Shown: in pieces, positions 51,215 through 59,226 of the stretch
How positions within the stretch are numbered: position 1 is the stretch's first letter
How the letters are laid out: each line of letters opens with the position of its first letter
From: Parahaliea aestuarii
GTDB lineage: Bacteria > Pseudomonadota > Gammaproteobacteria > Pseudomonadales > Halieaceae
Length of the DNA stretch: 64,000 nucleotides
Assembly (NCBI RefSeq): GCF_008064635.1
Contig: NZ_VRYZ01000004.1
Span: forward strand, 124,001 to 188,000
Reading direction: 5' to 3'
Notes under the pieces: generated by a model
The model's database searches: none
What the model saw: the letters and a program-made list of their open reading frames with translations, nothing else
Told to the model about the DNA's origin: nothing
Translations under genes and position numbers: made by a program

Positions 51215-53628
51215 CCATCCCCTACACCAGAACCCTGATTTCCAGCGCCATTATCGGTACCACTCTCGGCACCCTGTCTCCGGCGGCCAGCGCCCAGGGC
51301 GCGGCACTGGAAGAAGTGGTGGTGACCGCCACCCGCCGCGCAGCCTCGGTGCAGGATGTGCCCTACAACATCAGCGCCCTGTCCGGCGATGACCTGAACG
51401 AAGCGGGTATCAACTCCGCCGCCGACCTGTTCCGCGTCACCACCGGCGTCAACTTTATCGAGCAGGGTCCGCGCAGCGGCGTCAACAATGCCAACCTGAT
51501 TATCCGCGGCATCAATGCGGAAGTGCTGTCGCGCAACCAGGGCCCGATGCAAACCGCCCCGGTGGTGTCCACCTACATCAATGAAACCCCCCTGTTCGCC
51601 AACCTGCGCCTGAAAGACATCGAGCGGGTGGAAGTGCTGCGCGGTCCCCAGGGTACTCTCTATGGTTCCGGCTCCCTCGGCGGTTCCGTGCGCTACATCT
51701 ACAACAAGCCCGACCCCAGCGCCCTCTACGGTGAAGTCAGCGGCGGCCTCGGCCAGACCAAAAACGGCGATGGCATGAACTACGAAGGCGACCTGATGTT
51801 GAACCTGCCGCTGGGCGAACGCTTCGCCCTGCGCGCCAACGTGGGCTACGAGAAAGACGCCGGTTTCATCGACCAGGTGGCACGCTATGCTCGCCACCCG
51901 GACGGATCACCTGTGCTGGACAACGGCGCCACCGATCCCTTCGGCGACTCCGCCAACTTCTTTGCGGGGCAGCCGGTCTTTGAAAGCAAGGACGGCGTCA
52001 ACGATGCCGAAACGGAAAGCTATCGCCTGGCCGCCGCCTGGGACGTGACCGACCGCCTGACCCTGGACGCCAGCTATCATCACCAGAGTGACGATGTCGG
52101 CGGCACCCAGATGAACTCCTATGAACTGTTCGGTGATGACTCCCTCAAGAACGCCTCACTCATCGCCGAACCCTTCGAGCGCGATGTCGACGTACTGGCC
52201 CTGGACGCTGAATTCGACATGGGCTTCGCCACCTTCACCGCCTCCGCATCGAAATACCAGTCCGAGGGCGAAGGCTCCCGCGACCTCACCGGCTTCTATG
52301 AATTGTTCAGCTTCTGGGAGGCCTACTACGGCAACAGCCCGCGCCCCCTGATCGAGGACGTCTCGCGTTTCAACGACGAGGGCGAGGTATTCGAGGCGCG
52401 CCTGGTGTCCAACGGCGACGGGCCCATCGACTGGGTGGTGGGCGCCTTCTACATGGAACAGGATACCGAACTGTCTGCGCGCCAGTACTACTACGGCTAC
52501 GACGACTACGCCAACGCCTGCTTTATTGAAACCGGCACTTTCGGCGGTTCTCCCTGCGGCCTCGGCACCCTGTGGGGGCTGCAGGATTTCAACGGTCCGG
52601 TACCCATCGTCAAGGACGAAGCCTACCTGGTCGACCAGCAGAACACCTTCACCGACCAGGCCCTGTTCGGCGAGCTGACCTGGCACATCACCGAACAGTG
52701 GCAGGTCACCGGCGGCGTGCGCTACTACGACCAGGAATTCGAGACCACCCAGACCGGTGGCCTGGAATTCGTGCCGGGCGGTATCGAATCGCGCAACCTC
52801 GACAGCAGTGACAGTGATTCCCTGTTCAAGGTGAACACCTCCTACTACCTCAACGACAGCACCAACCTCTACGCAGTGTGGTCCGAGGGCTTCCGCCGCG
52901 GCGGTGCCAACGGCCTGCCCAACGAGGCTTTCGGTGCGGCAATCAACGACAAGGCCTTCCTCTATGCGCCCGACACCACCGAGAACATCGAGGTGGGCGT
53001 CAAGGGTTCCCTGGCGGATCGCTACACCTACTCTGTTGCCTACTACGACATCAGCTGGGACAACATGCAGTCCAACCTGTCCTGCACCGGCCTCGGCCTG
53101 CTCTGCGTGGTCAATGTGGGTGAGGCCAGCTCCCGCGGCCTGGAAGCGGAACTGAAGGGCCGCGTGACTGACAATCTGGAAATGCAAGTGGCCTACACCT
53201 ACAACGACACCGAACTGGAGTCGCTGTCTGACACCCTGCAGGAATTTATCGCCGACGGCACGTCCTTCGTGGCTGTGGAGCCGGGCGTGTCCCTGCCGGG
53301 CGCGGCGGACAACAGTCTCTACCTCGCGGCGACCTACTACCAGAACCTGGCGAACGGCATGGAGTTGGTCTACAACCTGAACGGTTCCTACCGCGACGAG
53401 ACGGAATCCAGCCTGGAGGTGACCAGTATCACGCTGGACAGTTTCTGGCTGTGGAATGCGGGTATCGGCCTCAATCGCGATATGTGGAGTGTGCGCGCCT
53501 TCGTCAACAATCTGGCTGACGAGCGCGGCCTGACCGCGGCGGACTCTGCAGAGCTGTGGGGTCCGCGAGCAAACGCGATTGTCAGCACACCGCGTACTTT
53601 CGGCATCAGCGCGCGCTACCAGTTCTGA
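51211..53628 (+). CDS. TonB-dependent receptor
   Basis: An 805-residue outer-membrane receptor. A signal peptide (about 1-28, ending ASAQG) precedes the TonB box in LEEVVVTATRRAASVQD, a plug (RVTTGVNFIEQGPRSGVNNANLIIRGI, then RVEVLRGPQGTLYGSGSLGGSVRYI) and a barrel ending in RTFGISARYQF. Its ATG overlaps the DUF917 stop, so it is part of the permease-hydantoinase-DUF917 unit. That gives one operon with outer-membrane uptake, inner-membrane uptake and two enzymes. Confidence 0.92.
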   Translation: MTIPYTRTLISSAIIGTTLGTLSPAASAQGAALEEVVVTATRRAASVQDVPYNISALSGDDLNEAGINSAADLFRVTTGVNFIEQGPRSGVNNANLIIRGINAEVLSRNQGPMQTAPVVSTYINETPLFANLRLKDIERVEVLRGPQGTLYGSGSLGGSVRYIYNKPDPSALYGEVSGGLGQTKNGDGMNYEGDLMLNLPLGERFALRANVGYEKDAGFIDQVARYARHPDGSPVLDNGATDPFGDSANFFAGQPVFESKDGVNDAETESYRLAAAWDVTDRLTLDASYHHQSDDVGGTQMNSYELFGDDSLKNASLIAEPFERDVDVLALDAEFDMGFATFTASASKYQSEGEGSRDLTGFYELFSFWEAYYGNSPRPLIEDVSRFNDEGEVFEARLVSNGDGPIDWVVGAFYMEQDTELSARQYYYGYDDYANACFIETGTFGGSPCGLGTLWGLQDFNGPVPIVKDEAYLVDQQNTFTDQALFGELTWHITEQWQVTGGVRYYDQEFETTQTGGLEFVPGGIESRNLDSSDSDSLFKVNTSYYLNDSTNLYAVWSEGFRRGGANGLPNEAFGAAINDKAFLYAPDTTENIEVGVKGSLADRYTYSVAYYDISWDNMQSNLSCTGLGLLCVVNVGEASSRGLEAELKGRVTDNLEMQVAYTYNDTELESLSDTLQEFIADGTSFVAVEPGVSLPGAADNSLYLAATYYQNLANGMELVYNLNGSYRDETESSLEVTSITLDSFWLWNAGIGLNRDMWSVRAFVNNLADERGLTAADSAELWGPRANAIVSTPRTFGISARYQF

Positions 53629-53646
53629 TAAATCCTGCACGAATCG

Positions 53647-53674
53647 AGGCCGGGCTGAGTTGTCAGTCCGGCCT
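53647..53674 (+). terminator. Terminator hairpin after the receptor operon
   Basis: A 12-pair stem with a GTTG loop: AGGCCGG (53647-53653), a G:T pair, CTGA, loop, TCAG, CCGGCCT (53668-53674). It is followed by TGATTATGTT and lies 19 bp past the receptor stop. It is the best intrinsic-terminator candidate in the window, though the T-tract is imperfect. Confidence 0.6.
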
Positions 53675-53713
53675 TGATTATGTTGACCGGTAGAGCACTG
53701 AAGCCGCCCGCAC

Positions 53714-53812
53714 GGTGCCCGAAGCCCTTCCGGGACACGCCGTGAACCCATCCATGGGGGCTCGGCAGCGGCCGTCCAGGCCGCTGACGGTCCCGGAAGG
53801 GCTTCGGGCACC
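53714..53812. repeat. Large palindromic repeat element, copy 1
   Basis: Two perfect 22-nt arms (53714-53735 and 53791-53812) enclose a 55-nt interior with three smaller inverted repeats: CACGCCGTG, a CCATCCATGG-type stem, and CAGCGGCC/GGCCGCTG. A cruciform or cloverleaf-like fold with three inner hairpins follows. The layout matches copy 2 at 53897-53994 in reverse orientation. It resembles REP/BIME or MITE-like non-coding repeats, but I cannot name the family. Confidence 0.75.
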
Positions 53813-53896
53813 GCACGCGCTCCACCGAGCGCGAATTCAGGCTTCTCACTTCGTACTACGGTAGACGGAACCACTCGCCAATGCAGGGTGTGAGCG

Positions 53897-53994
53897 GGGG
53901 AAGTGCCTTCCCAGACCGTCAGCGGCCAGGGACGGCCGCTGCCGAGCGCGACATGGATGTCACGCTGTTAGCGTGTCTGGGAAGGCACTTCCCC
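53897..53994. repeat. Large palindromic repeat element, copy 2 (inverted)
   Basis: Two perfect 20-nt arms (53897-53916 and 53975-53994) enclose CAGCGGCC/GGCCGCTG, GACAT-GG-ATGTC and ACGC-TGTTA-GCGT hairpins. Read on the minus strand, the order and core (GCTCGGCAGCGGCCGTCC) match copy 1, while the arm sequences differ yet stay perfectly paired. That is compensatory change, indicating that structure is conserved. Confidence 0.75.
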
Positions 53995-54074
53995 TGATCG
54001 CGCCCGGGCTACGAAGTACCAACTTCTGCTGACAGAACCAGGAAGCACCCACCTCTGGTAGCCAAACCAGCGAA

Positions 54075-54977
54075 TCAACCAGCATCCCGCCGCAACGGCT
54101 GACACATACAGTGCACCCCGCCGCCACCGGCAGTGAACAGACTCACATCCGGATCAATCACCGCCAGCCCGTGGGCCCGGCACTTCTCCTTCAGCTCCGT
54201 ATTGTCCTTCGGCAGCAACACCCTGTCGTTGCCCAGCGCCACGACATTGCAGCCGAGCTCCAGCATCGCCCGGTAGGAAATATCGATCAGCTCGATGCCC
54301 TGCCCCCGCAGCCAGTCCAGGAACTCCGGCTCCAGCGCCTGACCGCACACCGCCGCCAGCCCCTCGCTGAGCATCGCGAGTTTCACATCCAGATGCAGGA
54401 AATACGGGTCGAAATGGTAACTGTGAAACGTCCAGCCCTCGGCCTCCACCCAGTCGCGCACCTGCGCCAGACCCTCGGGGCTGGTGCGCTCGCCGCTACT
54501 GCCGCAGAGAATGACGCCGGGTTTCAGCACCATGAAATCCCCGCCCTCGAGACTGCCGGCAGTGACGATGTCGTAAACCGGGATATCCTGGCCCAGGTAG
54601 AACTCCAGTACCGCCTTCCATTCACCTCGCCGCCAGGGGCTGTACATCTGCGTGATGATCGGCCCCCAGGGGGTCATGACGGAGGAGTCGCGGGCATAGA
54701 GCTGGTAGGGCAGCGCAGGATCCGGCGGCAGGATGTGGGTTGTCACACCGGCGCCGCGATAGGCGTCGAGCATCTCCGCGTACTGGGCACGCGCCTGCAG
54801 CGGGTCATAGCGCCGCCCCAGCCGCTGGGAGCGACGCGACATGGCGTTACCGCTCTGCCAGCTGTAGTGATCCATGGGGCCGACCAGTACGTCGCGCAGT
54901 ACGCCGTACTCGGAGTCCATACCCCACCGTTGCAGTAGCGGCGAACCGCCGCCGGCCACGCGATGACTGAAATTCAT
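54075..54977 (-). CDS. DDAH/amidinotransferase-fold guanidine-modifying hydrolase
   Basis: A 300-residue pentein-fold enzyme related to dimethylarginine dimethylaminohydrolase, arginine deiminase and amidinotransferases. Active-site candidates are Asp97 (YARDSS), Glu144 and Asp147 (GSLEGGD), His195 (YFLHLD) and the nucleophile Cys290 in GGVHCMCQ. Such enzymes attack the guanidinium carbon to leave a ureido product or transfer the amidine. The ATG overlaps the carbamoylase-like gene (ATGA). As last gene of an operon with 2-ketoarginine decarboxylase and transaminase, it may deiminate a guanidino acid such as 4-guanidinobutyrate. DDAH or amidinotransferase activity remains possible. Confidence 0.85.
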   Translation of the reverse strand: MNFSHRVAGGGSPLLQRWGMDSEYGVLRDVLVGPMDHYSWQSGNAMSRRSQRLGRRYDPLQARAQYAEMLDAYRGAGVTTHILPPDPALPYQLYARDSSVMTPWGPIITQMYSPWRRGEWKAVLEFYLGQDIPVYDIVTAGSLEGGDFMVLKPGVILCGSSGERTSPEGLAQVRDWVEAEGWTFHSYHFDPYFLHLDVKLAMLSEGLAAVCGQALEPEFLDWLRGQGIELIDISYRAMLELGCNVVALGNDRVLLPKDNTELKEKCRAHGLAVIDPDVSLFTAGGGGVHCMCQPLRRDAG

Positions 54978-56221
54978 GCGCTGACTCCCGCGCTGTTGAT
55001 GATGGCGTGCAGCAGCACATCGGCGCCCTGTCCGGCCTGCTCCTGGGTGATCGATTCGGCTTCGTTGTGGCTGAGCCCGTCCTTGCAGGGAATGAAGATC
55101 ATGCTGGTAGGTGCCACCGATGCCACATTGCAGGCGTCGTGGCCGGCGCCAGATACGATGCTGCGCTGGGAATAGCCCAGCATGTCCACCGCGGCCTGCA
55201 CCGCCGCAATACAGTCCGGATGGAAGGTAACCCCCGGCGCCTCCCAGAAGCAGCTGAGTTCATAGTCCAGCCCAAGCGATTTATTGACCTCACTGGCTAT
55301 GGTGCCCAGTGCCGCCACCATGGCGGCATAACGCGATTGATCCGGGTGGCGCAGGTCAACGGTAAATTCCACGCGGCCGGGCACGGTATTGCTGGAACCG
55401 GGCCGGGTGTCGATATAGCCCACCGTCACCCGCCCTTCCGGCGCATGCTCATCGGCCAGGGCGTAGAGACGGGGCAACATGCCGGCCAGGGCCTGCACCG
55501 GATCCTTGCGCCCCACCATGGGGGTAGGACCGGCGTGGGCCTCAACGCCATGCACGATAAGCCGGTGCCGGCTCATATGCTGTACGCCCTGTACCACGCC
55601 GATGGCCTTGTCTTCCTGCTCCAGTACCGGCCCCTGTTCGATATGCAGTTCGAAGGCAGCGTGAACCGGCTGAGGCTGCGCCGGTTCACTGCCCTCGAAG
55701 CCCGTGGCGGCCAGCGCCTCGGCCACGCTGGTCCCCTTGCGATCCTGCAGGGCCAGGGCATCAGACAACGACATACGGCCGGACCACACGGCAGAGCCCA
55801 TCATTGCGGTATCGAATCGGCAGCCTTCCTCGTTGGTCCACACCACCACTTCCAGCGGGTGGCGGGTCTGCAAATGGGCATCGTTCAGGGTCTCGATCAC
55901 CTCGAGGCCGGCGAGTACGCCGTAAATGCCATCGTAGTTACCGCCGCTGGGCTGGGTGTCCAGGTGACTGCCGGTCAGCACCGCCGGCGCAGACGGGTCG
56001 CTGCCTTCCCGGCGCACAAACAGATTGCCGATTTCGTCCACGCGTACTGTACATCCGGCGGCGCGGGCCCAGTCGAGAAAACACTCGCGTCCCCGCCGGT
56101 CTTCATCGGTGAGGGCCTGGCGGTTGACGCCGCCGGCACCGGTCGCGCCAAAGCGGGACATCGCCTCCAGCCTTTGCCACAAGCGGTCGCGGTTGATTCT
56201 GAGATGACTGACATCAGGCAT
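54974..56221 (-). CDS. Zn-dependent M20-family hydrolase (carbamoylase/hydantoinase type)
   Basis: A 415-residue M20-family hydrolase of the N-carbamoyl-amino-acid amidase/allantoate amidohydrolase/beta-ureidopropionase group. Metal ligands appear in LTGSHLDTQPSGGNYDG (His, Asp), NEEGCRF (Glu) and ELHIEQGPVLE (His). RPGSSNTVPGRVEFTVDLRHP and GAGHDACNVA are further conserved blocks. The start MPDVSHLR at 56221 overlaps the aminotransferase stop by 8 bp, and the longer open frame upstream lies inside that gene. It would cleave a ureido group to amine, CO2 and ammonia. The specific ureido acid is not known. Confidence 0.88.
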   Translation of the reverse strand: MPDVSHLRINRDRLWQRLEAMSRFGATGAGGVNRQALTDEDRRGRECFLDWARAAGCTVRVDEIGNLFVRREGSDPSAPAVLTGSHLDTQPSGGNYDGIYGVLAGLEVIETLNDAHLQTRHPLEVVVWTNEEGCRFDTAMMGSAVWSGRMSLSDALALQDRKGTSVAEALAATGFEGSEPAQPQPVHAAFELHIEQGPVLEQEDKAIGVVQGVQHMSRHRLIVHGVEAHAGPTPMVGRKDPVQALAGMLPRLYALADEHAPEGRVTVGYIDTRPGSSNTVPGRVEFTVDLRHPDQSRYAAMVAALGTIASEVNKSLGLDYELSCFWEAPGVTFHPDCIAAVQAAVDMLGYSQRSIVSGAGHDACNVASVAPTSMIFIPCKDGLSHNEAESITQEQAGQGADVLLHAIINSAGVSA

Positions 56222-57437
56222 GCTGCGAAACTCCTTCCGCCACAAAGCGGGCAATACGGTCAAAGGCCGGGCGCAGGATATTAATCGGCTGGGCCAGCGA
56301 TACGCGCACGTGACGGCGGCAGTTGTCACCGAAGCCGATACCCGGCAGCACCGACACGCCCACCGCTTCCAGCAGTTGTTCGGCAAACGCGCTGCCGTCG
56401 GCGGCGATAGCACTGACGTCGATCATCACGAACATGCCCGCAGGAGGAACTTCGCAACTCAATCCGGGAATCGCCCTCACCCGTTCACAGACATAGTCCC
56501 GGCGCACCCGGTACTCCTCGCGCACGCCCTGGATGTATTCCTCGTCATTGGTCAGGGCAAAGGCGGCGGCATCCTGCACAAACTGGCAGCAACCGAAGAT
56601 GGTGGAGGAGGTAAAGTCCAGCAGACGATCGGCCATTTCCCGGCTGCTGACGGTCCAGCCCAGGCGCCAGCCGGTCATGGCGTGGGACTTGGACAGACCG
56701 TCGATCACCACTACATTGTCCAGGCGCCGGGCCGCCCGCCGCAGGGAGACATGGGGCGTCTCGAAGGTGATCATGGAATAGACCTCGTCACAGAGCAGCC
56801 AGATGCCGCGCTCCAGACAGTAGGCGGCCAGATCCCGCAGGTCATCCTCGCCAATCATGTTACCTGCCGGATTGCCCGGGGTGTTGACCAACACCACGCG
56901 GGTGGCCGGCGTGATCGCCGCTTTTACAGCATCCAGCCGGAATGCGAAGCCCGCGGCAGCATCCAGCGCAAAACCCGCTTTGGTGATATTGAGGGCGCGA
57001 AAAATACCTTCGTAGCCGATGTACATGGGCTCGGCGACCACCACCTCGTCGCCCGGATCAACCAGGCAGGACAGCGCCGAGTAGATGGCATTGGTGGCAC
57101 CGGGAAAGATCACCACTTCGTCCGGGTCGCAGAGCTTGCCGGAGGCGCGGGACTCAATACCGGCGATGGTTTCCCGCAGGCTGCGCTCACCGCGCCCGGG
57201 TGCATAGTGGGTGCGGCCCTTGTGCAGGGCGTCGATGCCGGCCTGCACCACCCGCGGCGGGGTAGCGAGATCGGGGTCGCCCACCGACAGAAGATAGACT
57301 TCCTCGCCGGCATCGAAGCGCTGGCAGGCGCGATCGTGCACCGCCCACACATCACCGCCTTCGCCGCCAAGCCTGGCTGTCAGGGCGCTGAAGCGACCCG
57401 CGAATACTGCACTTTTTGCGTTCATTGTCGTGTCCAT
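56214..57437 (-). CDS. PLP aminotransferase class I/II, AruH-like
   Basis: About 407 residues of a fold-type I aminotransferase. LLSVGDPDLATP near the N-terminus, VVAEPMYIGYEGIF, LVNTPGNPAGNMIGEDDL, the PLP-anchoring Lys in DGLSKSHAMTGWRLGW and MFVMIDVSAIAADG match what I recall of Pseudomonas arginine:pyruvate transaminase AruH. The adjacent AruI-like gene supports it. The start is uncertain: ATG at 57437 or 57425, or a TTG at 57461 that would overlap the upstream gene. The predicted reaction is L-arginine plus pyruvate to 2-ketoarginine plus alanine. Confidence 0.85.
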   Translation of the reverse strand: MDTTMNAKSAVFAGRFSALTARLGGEGGDVWAVHDRACQRFDAGEEVYLLSVGDPDLATPPRVVQAGIDALHKGRTHYAPGRGERSLRETIAGIESRASGKLCDPDEVVIFPGATNAIYSALSCLVDPGDEVVVAEPMYIGYEGIFRALNITKAGFALDAAAGFAFRLDAVKAAITPATRVVLVNTPGNPAGNMIGEDDLRDLAAYCLERGIWLLCDEVYSMITFETPHVSLRRAARRLDNVVVIDGLSKSHAMTGWRLGWTVSSREMADRLLDFTSSTIFGCCQFVQDAAAFALTNDEEYIQGVREEYRVRRDYVCERVRAIPGLSCEVPPAGMFVMIDVSAIAADGSAFAEQLLEAVGVSVLPGIGFGDNCRRHVRVSLAQPINILRPAFDRIARFVAEGVSQHA

Positions 57438-57457
57438 GTTCGTTACCGGTGCCGGCT

Positions 57458-59119
57458 TCAAACAGCCGGGTTGTGCGTCAGGAAATCGCTTTCCTGCACT
57501 TCGATGATCGTGGGTACAACACGCCCCGCACTGGCGCGCAATAACTGGTCCAACTCATCGTGATTGTGTGCCCGCGCCGCCTCGCAGCCATAGCCACGGG
57601 CGATGGCGAGCAGGTCCGGCGTATAGATATCGCAGGCGATGGGCGCCATGCCGGCGTCTTCAAAATTGCGCGCGATCATGTCGTAACGGGCGTTGTTCCA
57701 CACCAGCACCACAATCCCCAGGCCGGCCTCCACGGCGCTGGCCAGTTCACTGATGCTGAACTGCAGGCCGCCATCCCCCACCAGCGCCACCACCGGCCGC
57801 TCCGGGCAGGCGAGGCTGGCGCCGAGCGCCGCCGGCAGCGCGTAACCCAGGGTGCCGTAGCCGGTGGCGGCGCTGGCAAAGCTGCGCGGCCGGGCGGGGT
57901 GCCACTGGGCAGCGGCGTAATAGGCCGGCTGGGTGGAGTCCCCCAGCAGAATCACGTCCGGCAGCGCCTGCTGCAGGGTGTCCAGGAAGCGCTGGTAGTC
58001 AGGGCAGTGGGCAGCACTGCCCTTCAGCGCCGCCATTACCGCCGCCACACGCTCTGCGCCATTGCGGGACTGAGCTTCAAGCCGGGGTAACAATGCGGAC
58101 AGGGCCAGCCGGCTGTCGGCGCAGACGGGCAGCGCGGGCCGCGCATTGCGACTGAGCTGGGCCGGGTCGATATCGATACGAATCAGCTCGCCGCCGAGGG
58201 AAAAGCCGCCATCGAAGAAAAAGTCGTAGTCGGTTTCACTGAGTTCCGTGCCCACCGCCAGCACCACATCCGCATCGCGGTAGAGCTGCCGCACTGCGGC
58301 AAAGGAGGGGCTGCTGGCCACCAGCAGGGGGTGGTCCGCAGGCAACAGTCCGCGGGCGTTGTGGGTCAGCGTCACCGGAGCATCGAGGGTTTCCGCCAGT
58401 ACCCGGCACCACTCGGCAGCTTCCACCGCACCGCCACCCAGGGCAATCACCGGCCGGCGGGCACCGTTGAGCAGGCGCGCGGCCTCAGCAATGGCAGCGG
58501 GTGCCGCGGCCGGTCGCGAGGGCACCGGCCAGACCTCGGGGCTGACATGGCTGGCATCGGACAGAATCACATCCAGCGGCAGGCTCAGGTGCACCGGACC
58601 GGGCCGCTCGCTGGCAAAAATGGCAAAGGCCCGGGCCAGTACTTGTGGCAGTTCGTCGGCGCGCATCAGGGTGTGGCTCCACAGGCTGCACTCGGCCATT
58701 GCGGCCTGCAGGTTGCGGGTCTCGTGCAGGCGCCCCTCACCGAGTCCGCGCTGGTGACGCTGATTGTCGGCGGAAATCACCAGCATCGGCACAGAGTCCT
58801 GCAGGGCCTGCCCCATGGCGGTGGCGATGTTCAGGGCGCCGGGGCCGGACACCGTCAGGCAGACAGCGGGACGCCCGGTCACCCGGGCATAGCCATCGGC
58901 CATGAAACCTGCCCCCTGTTCGTGGCGGGGCGTTACATGGCGGATGGCCGTTTGCGGCAGGCCGCGGTAGAGCTCGATGGTATGGGTGCCGGGTATGCCA
59001 AAGGCCACCTCGATACCGTGGGCCTCCAGCATCTGCAGCAACAGCTCACCGCAGTTCACAGCGCGCTTTGAGCCGCTTTCCCTCCCACAATTCACACCAC
59101 TTTCCACACTGCTATCCAC
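57458..59119 (-). CDS. Thiamine-diphosphate enzyme, AruI-like 2-ketoarginine decarboxylase
   Basis: A 553-residue ThDP-dependent enzyme of the acetolactate-synthase superfamily. IEVAFGIPGTHTIELYRGLP and RHVTPRHEQGAGFMADGYARVTG (catalytic Glu in RHEQ) resemble 5-guanidino-2-oxopentanoate decarboxylase AruI. The ThDP/Mg motif is VGDGGLQFSISEL through VWNNARYD. The start is a GTG behind GGGAGG. It heads the operon and is divergent from the LysR gene. The predicted reaction is 2-ketoarginine to 4-guanidinobutanal plus CO2. A broader 2-oxo-acid decarboxylase cannot be excluded. Confidence 0.87.
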   Translation of the reverse strand: MDSSVESGVNCGRESGSKRAVNCGELLLQMLEAHGIEVAFGIPGTHTIELYRGLPQTAIRHVTPRHEQGAGFMADGYARVTGRPAVCLTVSGPGALNIATAMGQALQDSVPMLVISADNQRHQRGLGEGRLHETRNLQAAMAECSLWSHTLMRADELPQVLARAFAIFASERPGPVHLSLPLDVILSDASHVSPEVWPVPSRPAAAPAAIAEAARLLNGARRPVIALGGGAVEAAEWCRVLAETLDAPVTLTHNARGLLPADHPLLVASSPSFAAVRQLYRDADVVLAVGTELSETDYDFFFDGGFSLGGELIRIDIDPAQLSRNARPALPVCADSRLALSALLPRLEAQSRNGAERVAAVMAALKGSAAHCPDYQRFLDTLQQALPDVILLGDSTQPAYYAAAQWHPARPRSFASAATGYGTLGYALPAALGASLACPERPVVALVGDGGLQFSISELASAVEAGLGIVVLVWNNARYDMIARNFEDAGMAPIACDIYTPDLLAIARGYGCEAARAHNHDELDQLLRASAGRVVPTIIEVQESDFLTHNPAV

Positions 59120-59226
59120 GTCACCGCCTCCCGCTCAGTTCTCCATTGATGGTAGCCAACGCAAGGGTGTCGCAATAGCGAGTAATTCGGCATACTTCAT
59201 GCACAAAACTCATGAACCCGAGCACC

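Larger units (their letters stand above)
53629..54074. other. 446-bp convergent intergenic region with structured palindromes
   Basis: There is no gene in this stretch between the convergent hydantoin-type and guanidino operons. It holds, in order, a terminator hairpin (53647-53674), a 99-bp palindromic element (53714-53812) and a second related element in the opposite orientation (53897-53994). The segments between are unremarkable, apart from an 8-bp inverted match (ACTTCGTA near 53853, TACGAAGT near 54011) flanking the second element. Confidence 0.8.

Noticed and set aside
18103-53628. Four TonB receptor genes as recent tandem duplicates
   Set aside because: They differ in length, plug sequence and neighbours. 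The shared R-G-P-Q-G motif is family-wide, so duplication is not indicated.
53714-53994. Palindromes considered as CRISPR repeats, attachment sites or simple terminators
   Set aside because: There are only two copies, inverted, with internal substructure and no spacer array, no adjacent cas or integrase genes, and arms far longer than a terminator stem.
54075-54977. Classical arginine deiminase (ArcA)
   Set aside because: At 300 residues it is shorter than ArcA (about 400), lacks arcB/arcC neighbours, and its motifs fit the DDAH/amidinotransferase branch better.
55007-56284. Long plus-strand frame opposite the M20 hydrolase and aminotransferase genes
   Set aside because: The minus-strand genes carry intact metal- and PLP-binding motifs, and the opposite frame is composition-driven.
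54974-56413. Extended start of the M20 hydrolase at 56413
   Set aside because: The extra 64 codons lie inside the aminotransferase gene and have shadow-frame composition. The ATG overlapping that gene's stop gives the family length.
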